Position numbers and translations under genes: made by a program
Assembly (NCBI GenBank): GCA_963841815.1
Contig: CAWJEE010000019.1
Span: 62,001 to 126,000, forward strand
Source: JAOUJD01 sp963841815
GTDB lineage: Bacteria; Pseudomonadota; Gammaproteobacteria; Burkholderiales; Burkholderiaceae_F
Direction: 5' to 3'
Length of the DNA: 64,000 bases
The notes under the pieces: generated by a model
The model's input: the letters and a program-made list of their open reading frames with translations, nothing else
Told to the model about the DNA's origin: nothing
The model's database searches: none
Shown here: positions 1 to 8,191 of the stretch, piece by piece
Position numbering within the stretch: position 1 is the first letter of the stretch
Layout of the letters: each line of letters begins with the position of its first letter

Positions 1-700
1 CGACCACCGAGGGGACGTCCCGGCTGCGCGCGGTGAACAGCCCCGTGTTGGCGGCGAGCCGCTGCAGCCACTCCCAGCCCTTGTCATCGCCGTACTGCTG
101 CAGGATCACCTCGTATGTCGCGTGGCTGCTCGACGATCGTGTCGGGGCGCACTGCACGACGTTGCCCTTGAGCTTCGGATTCAGCAGGTCGTCCCAGTCC
201 TTCGGCTCGGGCACGCCGAGCCGCTTCAGCAGCGTCGGGTGATAGACGAGGCCGTACGGCTCGAGCGCCGTGCCGATCCAGAAGCCCTTCGGGTCCTTCA
301 GGTAGATTGGCTTGGGCTTGCCGATCGTCGCCGGCACGGCGTCGAGGGTTTGCTTCGGTACCGCGAGCGGCGCCACCAGCTTCTGCTCGGCCAGCTTGTC
401 GAACAGCGCGCTCTCGCCGCCCCAGAAGATGTCGACTTCCGGCCGGCCCTTCCACTCGACGATGCGGCCGTAGGCAACCGGCGTGCCGGCGGCCAGCGCG
501 TTGACCTTCACGGTGACTCCCCAGCGCTCCTTCGCGTACTTCGCGAACTCGGCGAGCGCGGCGTCGTGGATGAACTTCGACACCGGCGTGATCAGGGACA
601 GTTCGTCCTCGATCGGCGCCTGGGCCAGCGCCGGGTGGATGGCCGCCAGGGCGCCGAGAGACGCCGAGGCTTGCAGGATTTCTCTGCGGGTGATGGTCAT
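1..700 (-). CDS. ABC transporter extracellular solute-binding protein, 3' end off window
   Basis: The frame is open from ATG at 700 to the left edge, giving 233 residues and no stop, so the C-terminal part is missing. The N-terminus (MTITRREILQASASLGAL..) has a paired-arginine, Tat-like start, a hydrophobic stretch and an AxA-type cleavage site at about residue 26. The body has features of the iron(III)/aminoethylphosphonate-type periplasmic binding proteins: VDIFWGGESALF near residue 84 and a TALEPYGLVYHP block near residue 142. It would bind a ligand in the periplasm for an ABC permease that lies outside the window. The ligand cannot be deduced. The start is supported by the signal sequence. 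Upstream lies a 10-mer also found before two other genes in this window. Confidence 0.8.
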   Translation of the reverse strand, partial: MTITRREILQASASLGALAAIHPALAQAPIEDELSLITPVSKFIHDAALAEFAKYAKERWGVTVKVNALAAGTPVAYGRIVEWKGRPEVDIFWGGESALFDKLAEQKLVAPLAVPKQTLDAVPATIGKPKPIYLKDPKGFWIGTALEPYGLVYHPTLLKRLGVPEPKDWDDLLNPKLKGNVVQCAPTRSSSSHATYEVILQQYGDDKGWEWLQRLAANTGLFTARSRDVPSVV

Positions 701-819
701 GGTTGTCTCCTGGAAGACTGCGGCAGTCGGTCGCCGGGGGCAGACGACATTGCTGCCGTGCGGGCCACCGAAAGCCCCAACAGTGCGGTCGGCCGCGGCA
801 TCGCCGGACCGCAAGTGAC

Positions 820-829
820 TTCAACCTAG
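820..829 (-). promoter_or_regulatory. Shared upstream 10-mer CTAGGTTGAA (copy 1)
   Basis: CTAGGTTGAA, read on the minus strand, lies about 119 bp upstream of the ATG of the solute-binding protein gene. The same 10-mer occurs at 5565-5574 (plus) and 8081-8090 (minus), each time pointing toward a downstream gene for an exported protein. The TTGAA core could be a -35-like element or a regulator site. No consistent -10 is visible 16-18 bp downstream, so the role is inferred only from recurrence and orientation. Confidence 0.4.
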
Positions 830-935
830 TTCCCGTCGCGCCGCGCTCCTTGACGTCCATCACGCGCGGCACCGATCGTCGGGCCCGCAGACGGCTTCGA
901 CTCCGCGCCGACGCCCGGAAGGCAGGGCCGGAAGC

Positions 936-1967
936 CTATGCGTCGCGGCTGCTGCGCCGCAGCCAGGGCACCACGGCCCGCTCCACGCCGAAGGGCTGTG
1001 CCATCAGCGCGTCGAGTTCCCGGTCCGGGTCGGCCCCATGGTTCAGCACCCGGTCGACCAGCCCCGCGATCGGCATGTCGACGCCGAGCCGGGCGGCCAG
1101 TTCGGCGATGGCGCTCGAGGAGTGCACGCCTTCCTGCACCGTGATGCGCTCGCCGAGGATCTGCTCCAGCGTGCGGCCGCGGCCGAGTTCCATGCCGAGC
1201 GACATGTTGCGCGACTGCGGGCTGTTGCAGGACAGGTCGATGTCGCCGATGCCGGACAGGCCCAGGAAGGTCTCGAGCCGCGCGCCGAGCGCCAGCCCGA
1301 GGTCCACCGCCTCCGCCAGGCCGCGCGCCAGCAGCATCGCGCGCATGCTGTTGCCCAGGCCCTTGCCGGTGACGATGCCGCAGGCGATCGCGAGCACGTT
1401 CTTCATCACGCCGCTCACCTGCGCGCCGATCACGTCGTCGGACAGGTAGACGCGAAAGCGCGTGCTGCCGATCGCCTGTTCCAGCCGCGCCCCGAGCACC
1501 GGATCGGCGCACGCGAGCGTGACGCCGGCCGGCAGGTCGACCGCGATCTCGGCGGCGAAGGAAGGACCGGACAGGATGGCGACGCGCGCCTGCGGCAGCG
1601 TGTCCGCCAGGACCTGCGACATCAGCGCGCAGCTGCCGCGCTCGATGCCCTTCGAGCAGCTGACCACCGGAGTGCCGGCAGCCAGGTGAGGCCGCAACGA
1701 CGCGGTCACGGCGCGCATGTGCTGCGCCGGCGGCACCAGCAGCACGAACTCCGACTCGCGCGCCGCGACGGCCATGTCCGCCGTGGCGACGATGCCCTCG
1801 GGCAGCGTCACGCCGCGCAGGAAGACCGCGTTCTCGCGCTTCACGTTGACCGTGTCCACGACCTCGGGCTCGCGCGCCCACAGCGGCGACGTCGTGGCCG
1901 CGCCGCGCAGCACGCACGCCATCGCAGTGCCGAAAGCGCCGCCGCCGATGACGCCCATCCGACCCAT
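936..1967 (-). CDS. gpsA: Glycerol-3-phosphate dehydrogenase [NAD(P)+]
   Basis: 343 residues, the usual GpsA length. It reduces dihydroxyacetone phosphate to sn-glycerol-3-phosphate in the cytosol, supplying the backbone for phospholipids. Visible motifs are the N-terminal Rossmann fingerprint MGVIGGGAFGTAMA, the substrate-site block ILSGPSFAAE (about residue 132), the catalytic-Lys region VSGVMKNVLAIACG (about 182) and GLSGIGDIDLSCNSPQSRN (about 237), which matches the family GLxGxGDLxxT signature. Start at 1967; an internal ATG three codons later is also possible. The next minus-strand gene upstream is a HAD phosphatase 87 bp away. No secB neighbour is seen, although many proteobacteria pair the two. 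Confidence 0.95.
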   Translation of the reverse strand: MGRMGVIGGGAFGTAMACVLRGAATTSPLWAREPEVVDTVNVKRENAVFLRGVTLPEGIVATADMAVAARESEFVLLVPPAQHMRAVTASLRPHLAAGTPVVSCSKGIERGSCALMSQVLADTLPQARVAILSGPSFAAEIAVDLPAGVTLACADPVLGARLEQAIGSTRFRVYLSDDVIGAQVSGVMKNVLAIACGIVTGKGLGNSMRAMLLARGLAEAVDLGLALGARLETFLGLSGIGDIDLSCNSPQSRNMSLGMELGRGRTLEQILGERITVQEGVHSSSAIAELAARLGVDMPIAGLVDRVLNHGADPDRELDALMAQPFGVERAVVPWLRRSSRDA

Positions 1968-2054
1968 GCAGTCATCCTATGCGGCGTGATGCTGCGGGCG
2001 TTGACAGCGGTCAGCCGCCGCGCCGGCCCGGCCGCGACGCGGCGCCCTGCGCGA

Positions 2055-2855
2055 TCACGCCCGCGCCGCGAGGACGCGCTCGGCGAAGACGACGAAGCCG
2101 TCGCCCTCCTCGGCCTCCGCGATCACGTGGGCCGGCGGGTGGTCCAGTCCGTCGACGAACGGCGCGATGTTGGCCACGGCGAAGGAGTGCGGGAAGTAGG
2201 CGAACATCGGCTCGTCGTTGGGGGAGTCGCCGATGAAGGCGAACGCGTCGCGCTCGGCATCGAGGTCGACGCCGAACTGCTCGCTCATCAGGCGCCGCGT
2301 CATCGACAGCTTGTCGTGCGTGCCGTGCCACGCGTTCACGTGGATCGAACTGACCTTCGCCGTCAGCCCGCGGGCCGTCAGCAGCGCGTGGATGCGGGCA
2401 ACGGACTCCGGCGCAAGCGGCGGCACGTCCTCGCAATAGTCGATCGCCAGGTCGGTGTCGCGATACAGCTGGTCGGCGGCGATCGCCGCCCCGGGCACCG
2501 CCCGCAGCACGTCCTCCCCGATCGCGCGGAGGCGCTCGCGGTCCTGCGCCCGCTCGGCGTCGCTGCGCGCGAAGCGGCGGATCATGCGACGCCGGTCATG
2601 GTCGTAGCGGAAGTACAGCGCGCCGTTCTCGCCGACCACCGCGTCGACCGGCCAGAAGCGCGCGATCAGGTCGCACCAGCCCGCGGGGCGGCCCGTCACC
2701 GGAATGACGAGCAGGCCGGCTTTCTGCAGGCGTTCCAGCGCGCCGTAGGCCGCCGCGCCCAGGCGACCCGCGGTCGTGATCGTGCCGTCGATGTCGAGCA
2801 GCACTCCGCGCAGGCGGGCAAGCATCGCGGGCGAAGGGGGCGATTGGGAGGTCAT
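2055..2855 (-). CDS. HAD superfamily (type IIB) phosphatase
   Basis: 266 residues from ATG 2855. HAD motif I is GVLLDIDGTIT near residue 13, motif II is VIPVTGRPAGWCDLI near residue 42, and motif IV is IGDSPNDEPMFAYF near residue 199. The cap lies between motifs II and III, the C2/IIB arrangement found in Cof-type, sucrose-phosphate and mannosyl-3-phosphoglycerate phosphatases. It should be a soluble Mg-dependent phosphatase of a small phosphorylated metabolite; the substrate cannot be assigned. It is encoded upstream of gpsA on the same strand and may be co-transcribed with it. I chose ATG 2855 because the hydrophobic strand and motif I begin just after it. Confidence 0.8.
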   Translation of the reverse strand: MTSQSPPSPAMLARLRGVLLDIDGTITTAGRLGAAAYGALERLQKAGLLVIPVTGRPAGWCDLIARFWPVDAVVGENGALYFRYDHDRRRMIRRFARSDAERAQDRERLRAIGEDVLRAVPGAAIAADQLYRDTDLAIDYCEDVPPLAPESVARIHALLTARGLTAKVSSIHVNAWHGTHDKLSMTRRLMSEQFGVDLDAERDAFAFIGDSPNDEPMFAYFPHSFAVANIAPFVDGLDHPPAHVIAEAEEGDGFVVFAERVLAARA

Positions 2856-3075
2856 GGCGTGCAACGCGTGTAAACGGAAGTGACTGCGCAAGAGCGGTTG
2901 GACCAGGTCGTGCGTCCATCGATCGCGCTCCACCACAGCGACCTGTCAGGAACACGACGCCGCGGAGCGAACGCGAATCTACACGGTACGCATGCGCCGA
3001 ACCGGACAGGCCGGTCGGCACTCGCACCCGTCCTGTTCTCGACAGCCGGGAAGCGCGCCTTGCCGCGCGCACCAA

Positions 3076-3106
3076 GGAAAAACGGCGCCCGAATCGGACG
3101 CCGTTT
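3076..3106 (-). terminator. Rho-independent terminator after the PEP-CTERM gene
   Basis: On the minus strand an AAACGGCGTCC / GGGCGCCGTTT hairpin with a 5-nt loop runs directly into a T tract. It lies 26 bp beyond the stop of the PEP-CTERM gene, so it should end that transcript before the HAD gene. Confidence 0.8.
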
Positions 3107-3131
3107 ATTTACGCCAACTGCGGTCTTGGCG

Positions 3132-4889
3132 TCAGTCGCGCCGCAGACCGGCTCGCCTGGAGAGCAGCAGCATTCCTGCCGCCAGGAACAGCAGCGTCAG
3201 CGTGCCGGGCTCCGGCACCGAGGTCACGTAGATGCCAGCCCAACCGGCTTCGTCAGTGGCCATACTGGCAGCGATCGCGAGCCGGCCATTGCGGAAGCCA
3301 TCGCGCTCGATGCCGAGCGAGACGATGGGCAATCCTGCCGCCTTCGGGTCGAGCACGCTGCCGTCCATCCCGGTCGTGATGAGCGTGAAGAGGTCTGCGT
3401 CGGTGAACCAGTCGGACACATCCAGCGCGCCGAACAGGCCCGACATGCCGCCTGTCTTCCCCTGCAAGCCATCTACGTAGCCTTGCGCCGCCTTGAAGAC
3501 AACGTTGTTACCGTCGATCGCCAGGAAAGCCGACGAGCGCCAGCGCGCGCCTTCCAGGTCCTCAGAGTCGTCGCTACCGCCCTGACCCGCATTGCCAGAG
3601 AAGTTCCAGAACAGGAAGTCGTCGTAAAGGCTACCGGTCTGCGCCACCAGGTACAGCCTGTTCAGCTCGGTGTCGGCCAGGAAGATCCCCTGGTTCTTCA
3701 GAACGTCGAAGGTGTAGATGCCGTCTCCGACCACGCCGCTGAAGTCCTGGTCGAGACAGGCCTGACGGACGATCGCGTTACCGTCCGTCGCGCACTCGAC
3801 CTGCCTCGCGAAGGTCTCGGTACCCCAGCCGCCCCAGAAGCCGACATAGCGGCCGTCGAAGGACAGGCCTTCGCCGAACGCCGACAGGGTGTTGGTCCCG
3901 TTCTTCGGCACGATCGTCTGGAAGCCGGCCACCGTGGTCAGGGTCGGATTCGCGGTCAGCGGCGCCATGAAGATGCCACCGGCCTTGGGGGCCTCTTCAA
4001 CGTCGAGACCGGTGAACACCATCTTGCCGCCGGCGGCGCTGGGCGGCGAGGTTGATCCGAAGACGGCGGAACCGCCACCGGGCACGGCGTTCGTCGGGAT
4101 CGTATCCCCGCGTTCGGCGACCTTGACCACCGGCGAGTTTCCGCCGTTGGCGACCATGTCGCGGAAATAGACGCCGGTCTGGGCTGCGCCTGTGCTGTCG
4201 GTCCAGTTGCCCTTGAAGGTGACGATGTTGCCCGTCGGCGAGGGCGCCCCGGGGAACTGGTCGAACTTGGTGGGCACCGCCTGGTTCGGAACCAGAAACT
4301 GCGGGAAGTCGTTGGGAATGATGTTGCGGATACCGGTGATGAGAGATCCACCGCCCGGTGTGGCGTACAGGCCGGACGTCCCGCTGCGGGTTTCAGTGCC
4401 GTCAGGCAGTATCGTCACCACCGAGGGCGTCGATTGCCCACGGAAGGCCAGGGTGCTGGAGTTGGCATCGATCCGCGGGAAGGACGGGAATTCGTTGAAT
4501 GTCGCCGGCCCGGGCTTGGTGACCGTGTTGGGAGCGGGAACCACACCGCCCCTCACAGCGACGGGAACGATCGGGTTGCCGGGGGTCGCCATGTCACGGG
4601 TGAAGATGCCGGTGGCCGGCCCCTGTCCCCCTTGCCCCGATGAGCGCGCCCGGAACACCACCAGGCCCGCATCGTTGATCGACGGCTGGTTGTAGCTGTT
4701 GAAGTACTTGGTCGTGTCCGGCACAAGGTAGGAGTTGTTGACCACCGTCTCCCACGCGAGCACCGGCGCCGCGTGCACTGGCGCCCCAAAGGCCAAGGCT
4801 ACGAGCAGGCCCACCCTCACAAGTCCGTAGCTCCCGTGCTCGGCTGCGCGCCGACGCGTTGCTTGCCTTCCCTTCAGATTGCCCTGCAT
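3132..4889 (-). CDS. PEP-CTERM sorting-domain secreted protein
   Basis: 585 residues. An N-terminal signal peptide (hydrophobic VGLLVALAFGAPVHA) ends near residue 40. The last ~25 residues are a canonical PEP-CTERM signal: VPEPGTLTLLFLAAGMLLLS followed by RRAGLRRD. Exosortase would recognise the VPEP motif and process the protein at the cell surface; no exosortase gene is in the window. The body contains repeating blades such as SINDAGLVVFRARSSG, DANSSTLAFRG and AAGGKMVFTGLD, suggesting a beta-propeller-like exported domain. ATG 4889 is preferred over the upstream start at 4985 because GAGGAG lies 8 nt before it and the signal peptide follows. Function beyond surface sorting is unknown. Confidence 0.88.
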   Translation of the reverse strand: MQGNLKGRQATRRRAAEHGSYGLVRVGLLVALAFGAPVHAAPVLAWETVVNNSYLVPDTTKYFNSYNQPSINDAGLVVFRARSSGQGGQGPATGIFTRDMATPGNPIVPVAVRGGVVPAPNTVTKPGPATFNEFPSFPRIDANSSTLAFRGQSTPSVVTILPDGTETRSGTSGLYATPGGGSLITGIRNIIPNDFPQFLVPNQAVPTKFDQFPGAPSPTGNIVTFKGNWTDSTGAAQTGVYFRDMVANGGNSPVVKVAERGDTIPTNAVPGGGSAVFGSTSPPSAAGGKMVFTGLDVEEAPKAGGIFMAPLTANPTLTTVAGFQTIVPKNGTNTLSAFGEGLSFDGRYVGFWGGWGTETFARQVECATDGNAIVRQACLDQDFSGVVGDGIYTFDVLKNQGIFLADTELNRLYLVAQTGSLYDDFLFWNFSGNAGQGGSDDSEDLEGARWRSSAFLAIDGNNVVFKAAQGYVDGLQGKTGGMSGLFGALDVSDWFTDADLFTLITTGMDGSVLDPKAAGLPIVSLGIERDGFRNGRLAIAASMATDEAGWAGIYVTSVPEPGTLTLLFLAAGMLLLSRRAGLRRD

Positions 4890-5039
4890 GACTGCCAAGC
4901 TCCTCGTTGGTTGACGCCGCGAGCGAGGCGAAGATCGGGGTGGGCGCGTGCCGCGTGCTGCCGGTCTGTTGCTCCGTTCGTTCACTTCGTCGTTATGCGG
5001 ATCGCCCCCGTTTTCCCCTTTGCCCTTAAGAAAGCAAGG

Positions 5040-5053
5040 GTTATGCCCATAAC
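5040..5053. promoter_or_regulatory. Perfect 14-bp palindrome upstream of the PEP-CTERM gene
   Basis: GTTATGCCCATAAC is a perfect inverted repeat (6-bp arms, 2-bp centre) about 150 bp upstream of the PEP-CTERM start. Immediately beside it (5023-5040) is a second dyad, CCCTT-N8-AAGGG in minus-strand reading. In such a GC-rich genome an AT-rich dyad in a promoter region is a reasonable operator candidate. The regulator is unknown. Confidence 0.35.
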
Positions 5054-5173
5054 GGGAATGCGTGATATATCAGCGGACTGCGTGATGGCGACTCTGGCGC
5101 TTGGTTTTTGTTTGTAAGTTCTCCCGACACCCTAGGGAAAGTCCGCAACAGTGTCCCCGCGCTGCGCACCAAG

Positions 5174-5362
5174 CTAGACATTGGGCGTCGCCAGGTATGC
5201 AGCGATGTCCGCCAACTGCGCTGGGATGATTTTCCCGACGAGCAGGCTCATTGCTCCCGTGTCGCTTGCGATTGCGCTGGCGAATCGGTTCGGATCGTTG
5301 GCCCTTGCAAGTACCTTCGCCCTGTTTGCGGCCGGATCGGGGCCGTGGCAACCCCGCGCCAC
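5174..5362 (-). pseudogene. Degenerate c-type cytochrome remnant
   Basis: A 62-codon frame ends in a class I cytochrome c-like tail: GCHGPDPAANRAKVL, then ASDTGAMSLLVGKI and a C-terminal AQLADIAAYLATPN, typical of small soluble cytochromes c that end this way. The haem motif is damaged: the frame reads ARGCH where CxxCH is expected, so the first haem cysteine is absent. Upstream in frame there is no ATG or signal peptide before a TGA stop, and the first possible start is the GTG at 5362. A decayed fragment is the best explanation; a sequence error upstream cannot be excluded. Confidence 0.5.
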
Positions 5363-5564
5363 GTCGGCCCCTTGTCCATCACTCGATGCCGGGGCCGCGC
5401 CGATTCGCGGAGTCCGCCGCGGACGGCTTCAGTTTGTTCTGCAGCGAGCCGCAAGACTGCCGAAACGGGCGGTCACCGGATCTCACTTTCGAACCGCTTG
5501 TGTGACCTTGGCACGCATTCCCCGAATGCGCCGCCGCGCTTCAGCCTGGCTTCATCAAGGCCAC

Positions 5565-5574
5565 CTAGGTTGAA
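5565..5574 (+). promoter_or_regulatory. Shared upstream 10-mer CTAGGTTGAA (copy 2)
   Basis: Identical to the minus-strand copies at 820-829 and 8081-8090. It lies 69 bp upstream of the ATG of the Gln/Gly-rich secreted protein gene and points toward it. A GC-rich dyad (GAGGGACC..GGTCCTGCCTC) follows in the leader. Confidence 0.4.
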
Positions 5575-5643
5575 TACAGCGGAAAGGAGAGGGACCACCC
5601 GAGGTCCTGCCTCCGCTCTCGGTGAATTCTTCAGGAGATTCAT

Positions 5644-6441
5644 ATGACGAACAGCAGATTGGCACTCGCAGTCGCCGCTGCGCTTGCGGTTTTCGCATCG
5701 CCTGTCGGTGCGCAATCCGGCGATCAGGCGCGCGACCAGACCCGTGAACAGGCGCAGCAGCAGACGCAGCAGCAGGCGCGTGACCAGGCACAGTTGCAGA
5801 CCCAGCAGCAGACCAAGCAGCAGACGCAACAACAGACCCAGCAACAGACCCGCGAGCAGGCTCAGCAGCAGACCAGGCAGCAGACGCCGCAGCAAACGCA
5901 GCAACAGACCCGCGAGCAGGCCCAGCAGCAGACCAGACAGCAGACGCCGCAGCAAACGCAGCAACAGACCCGCGAGCAGGCCCAGCAGCAGACCAGGCAG
6001 CAGACGCCGCAGCAAACGCAGCAACAGACCCGCGAGCAGGCCCAGCAGCAGACCAGACAGCAGACGCCGCAGCAAACGCAGCAACAGACCCGCGAGCAGG
6101 CCCAGCAGCAGACCAGGCAGCAGACGCCGCAGCAGATGCAGCAGCAAACCCGCGAGCAGGCCCAGCAGCAGACGCAATCCCGCTCGCAATCGCAAACGGG
6201 CCCGGGGCCTGCCGCAGGCCCGGGGCCGTCCGCAGGTCCTGGACCCGGGGCCGGTAGTGGTGCGGGTAGCGGCGGCGGGGCCGGTGGCGGTGGCTCCGGT
6301 GGCTCCGGTGGCGGCGGTGCCGGTGGCGGCGGTGCCGGCGGCGGTGGTGCCGGCGGCGGTGGTGCCGGCGGCGGTGGTGCCGGTGGCGGTGGCTCCGGTG
6401 GCGGTGGCTCCGGTGGTGGTGGCTCCGGTGGCGGGAAGTAA
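5644..6441 (+). CDS. Secreted Gln-rich repeat protein with Gly-rich tail
   Basis: 265 residues. A clear signal peptide (MTNSRLALAVAAALAVFA, cleavage after SPVGA) is followed by about 155 residues made almost only of Q, T, R, E, A and P in a QTREQAQQQTRQQTPQQTQQ repeat. Then come Gly/Pro blocks and a tail of GGGGA and GGGGS units ending in GGGK. AGGAGATTCAT gives a good ribosome-binding site before the ATG. No catalytic domain is present; it is probably a disordered extracellular or envelope structural protein, with no close family recognised. Two other Gly-rich secreted proteins are encoded nearby (6776-7936 and 10233-10846), suggesting a shared envelope role. Confidence 0.75.
   Translation: MTNSRLALAVAAALAVFASPVGAQSGDQARDQTREQAQQQTQQQARDQAQLQTQQQTKQQTQQQTQQQTREQAQQQTRQQTPQQTQQQTREQAQQQTRQQTPQQTQQQTREQAQQQTRQQTPQQTQQQTREQAQQQTRQQTPQQTQQQTREQAQQQTRQQTPQQMQQQTREQAQQQTQSRSQSQTGPGPAAGPGPSAGPGPGAGSGAGSGGGAGGGGSGGSGGGGAGGGGAGGGGAGGGGAGGGGAGGGGSGGGGSGGGGSGGGK
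5821..6180 (+). repeat. 60-bp in-frame tandem repeat with 120-bp higher-order unit
   Basis: Six consecutive 60-bp units, each encoding 20 residues, tile this stretch. The four central units (5881-6120) are nearly identical and alternate by one base (GACCAGACAG versus GACCAGGCAG at the unit end), so the recent duplication step was a 120-bp dimer. The first and last units are more diverged. The period is a multiple of three, so copy-number change keeps the frame. Confidence 0.9.
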
Positions 6442-6470
6442 CGATCACCAGCCATACCCCCCGTAGTCAG

Positions 6471-6510
6471 CGAGCGGGGCGGAAGATTCCCCTCCCTTCT
6501 GCCCCGCTCG
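6471..6510 (+). terminator. Hairpin after the Gln/Gly-rich gene
   Basis: A perfect 10-bp stem, CGAGCGGGGC / GCCCCGCTCG, with a 20-nt loop starts 30 bp after the stop codon. There is no T tract on the plus strand, so it may be a non-classical terminator or an mRNA 3'-end stabiliser. Confidence 0.5.
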
Positions 6511-6680
6511 GCGTCAGGGCGTTCAAGAATTGCTCAATCGCGAGGCTACGGCCGGACTCGATCACCGAATGGACACGGAAGCGACGCGCCTCGCCTGACG
6601 GCGTTGCGCTTCATTGCAGAATTCGTTGGCGTTGGCACTCCGCGATTGCATCGATGCCCACGCATCGGGCCACAAATGCA

Positions 6681-6707
6681 AAAGGCGATCAGGAGAAGAT
6701 CGCCTTT
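6681..6707 (-). terminator. Terminator of the Gly-rich secreted protein gene
   Basis: AAAGGCGATC / GATCGCCTTT forms a perfect 10-bp stem with a 7-nt loop, and a short T run follows on the minus strand. It is 69 bp past the stop of the minus-strand gene 6776-7936. The flanking stretch 6442-6775 holds only this and the plus-strand hairpin; I see no gene in it. Confidence 0.75.
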
Positions 6708-6775
6708 CGTGGGGAGAAGGCCGGAGCGGGCCCGCGCTGGCGACCCGCCTCGGCCTCTGGCTGACAGACCACGTT

Positions 6776-7936
6776 CTACCGGTTGGGCTTGCCGCCGCCA
6801 CCACCCTTCGAACCTCCTCCGCCCTTGGAGCCGCGCACGCAGATGTCGATGTAGGTCAGATCATCACGCACGATCGGAGTGAACGACGTCTCAGCGGGTG
6901 GAGTCCCGTTGGGCGGATACTTCTGCGTCGCGTCTGCTGCCGGGAAGACGATCATAGGCGAGTTCCCCGGCGTCGCCGTGTAGAACGTCAGACGCCACCA
7001 TCCCGTCTTGCCAACATCCGGCGGCACTACATCGTTCCGAAGCTGCCAGTTGTAGCCGTAGACATACTTGCCGCCGATGTTCAGTTCCGCGGTGTAGGCA
7101 CCGTCGTACAGGTTGAAAAAGCTGCCTGACCAACCACTTCCGGTCCACGTTACATTGGGTGGCGTATAGATCGTCGCGCAGTCGACGGGGAGAGAAAACT
7201 TCGCGATGTTCAAGCGCGCCTTGACCGTGTGCACGATGGCGAAAGCCCCCGGATAGTCATAGTCGTCCGGAGGCGTGGCGTCCGTTGCCCGCGCGCCCCA
7301 CAACTCGGTCGTGCCCTGGCCGTACACGTGCCACATCGTCAGGCCCGTCTGAGGGGCTGTCAGATCGGCATACGGGGTCGTCTCCACGCGGATCGACGCG
7401 GTGTCCCACCAGACCTGCGATTCGAGGCTGTCCGACCAGTCGACGTAGTTCGCGGCTATCGCGCCATCGGAGGACTTGGGAGCGGTCGCGTCGGCGCTCC
7501 ATGTGTTCGTCGCCGTCTTCTGCCAGTAGATGCGGTCGATCGTCGTGTCCGCGCAAGCCGGCACCAGTGTCTTGCAGTTTGCGGCCGTGTAGTAGATCAG
7601 GCCGTCCGAACTCACGCACGACGTGTTCGGGAACGTCGTCTCGCCGATCTTTTCCGGAACAGCGCAACCGAAGGAATAGTCCTTTCCAAGCACTGGCTCG
7701 GCGGCCGGGGCGAACTTGTAACTCGCGCTGGTGCCGTCGATCCTCACCGCCGGATACGACAGATTGTTCACCGCCGTTTCACCGCCCGGCGGCCTTCCGC
7801 CGCCACCGCCGCCACCCCCGCCGCCACCGCCACCGCCACCCGAACCCTGGCCCTGGCCGAAGGCGAAGGGCGCAGCGATGGCAAACGCGACTGCGACCGC
7901 CAACGTCGAAACCTTGTGCGATTTCACGAATTTCAT
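6776..7936 (-). CDS. Secreted protein with Gly-rich N-terminal linker
   Basis: 386 residues from ATG 7936, which follows a GGGAGGGG ribosome-binding site. A signal peptide (KVSTLAVAVAFAIAAPFAFG) is followed by a run of about 15 glycines, a folded region of about 310 residues, and a tail with GSKGGGGSKGGGGG. The folded part is rich in aromatic and Thr/Ser residues, has paired cysteines, and contains VWWDTASIRVETTPY and WWRLTFYTATPG, consistent with an extracellular beta-sandwich. I do not recognise the family. The Gly/Lys tail resembles the C-termini of the two other low-complexity secreted proteins nearby. The ATG at 8035 was rejected because it would bury the signal peptide. Confidence 0.75.
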   Translation of the reverse strand: MKFVKSHKVSTLAVAVAFAIAAPFAFGQGQGSGGGGGGGGGGGGGGGRPPGGETAVNNLSYPAVRIDGTSASYKFAPAAEPVLGKDYSFGCAVPEKIGETTFPNTSCVSSDGLIYYTAANCKTLVPACADTTIDRIYWQKTATNTWSADATAPKSSDGAIAANYVDWSDSLESQVWWDTASIRVETTPYADLTAPQTGLTMWHVYGQGTTELWGARATDATPPDDYDYPGAFAIVHTVKARLNIAKFSLPVDCATIYTPPNVTWTGSGWSGSFFNLYDGAYTAELNIGGKYVYGYNWQLRNDVVPPDVGKTGWWRLTFYTATPGNSPMIVFPAADATQKYPPNGTPPAETSFTPIVRDDLTYIDICVRGSKGGGGSKGGGGGKPNR

Positions 7937-8080
7937 TTCGCCCCTCCCGTTAGGGCAGGCGTCACCACTTTTCGCTTCGCGTGGCCGGGCAAAGAGCAAC
8001 CGCGTGAACGGAGAAGGCGTGCGCCCGCCATTCACTGCAAATCGTTCGTGCTTCGAATGAAGAAACGCGACTACAGCCGT

Positions 8081-8090
8081 TTCAACCTAG
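8081..8090 (-). promoter_or_regulatory. Shared upstream 10-mer CTAGGTTGAA (copy 3)
   Basis: Read on the minus strand, 144 bp upstream of the ATG of the Gly-rich secreted protein gene. Identical to copies 1 and 2. In all three cases the motif points toward the downstream gene. Confidence 0.4.
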
Positions 8091-8191
8091 TGCACGGACT
8101 CTCCTATCGCTTGATCGCGCTCAATCCAAGCGCCGCGCCTTTCCGAAGCGCGCCACCGCTCGTCGGCAACGTCAGCATCGAAGGCCGACGA

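Noticed and set aside
3132..4985. Start of the PEP-CTERM protein at 4985
   Set aside because: It would place a 32-residue basic, proline-rich stretch before the signal peptide; ATG 4889 has a good GAGGAG site.
5821..6180. Possible CRISPR array because of regular 60-bp periodicity
   Set aside because: There are no unique spacers; units are contiguous, in-frame and nearly identical.
5862..6455. Cys-rich and Leu-rich frames opposite the Gln/Gly-rich gene
   Set aside because: They are mirror images of the tandem repeat on the other strand; the plus-strand frame has the signal peptide and ribosome-binding site.
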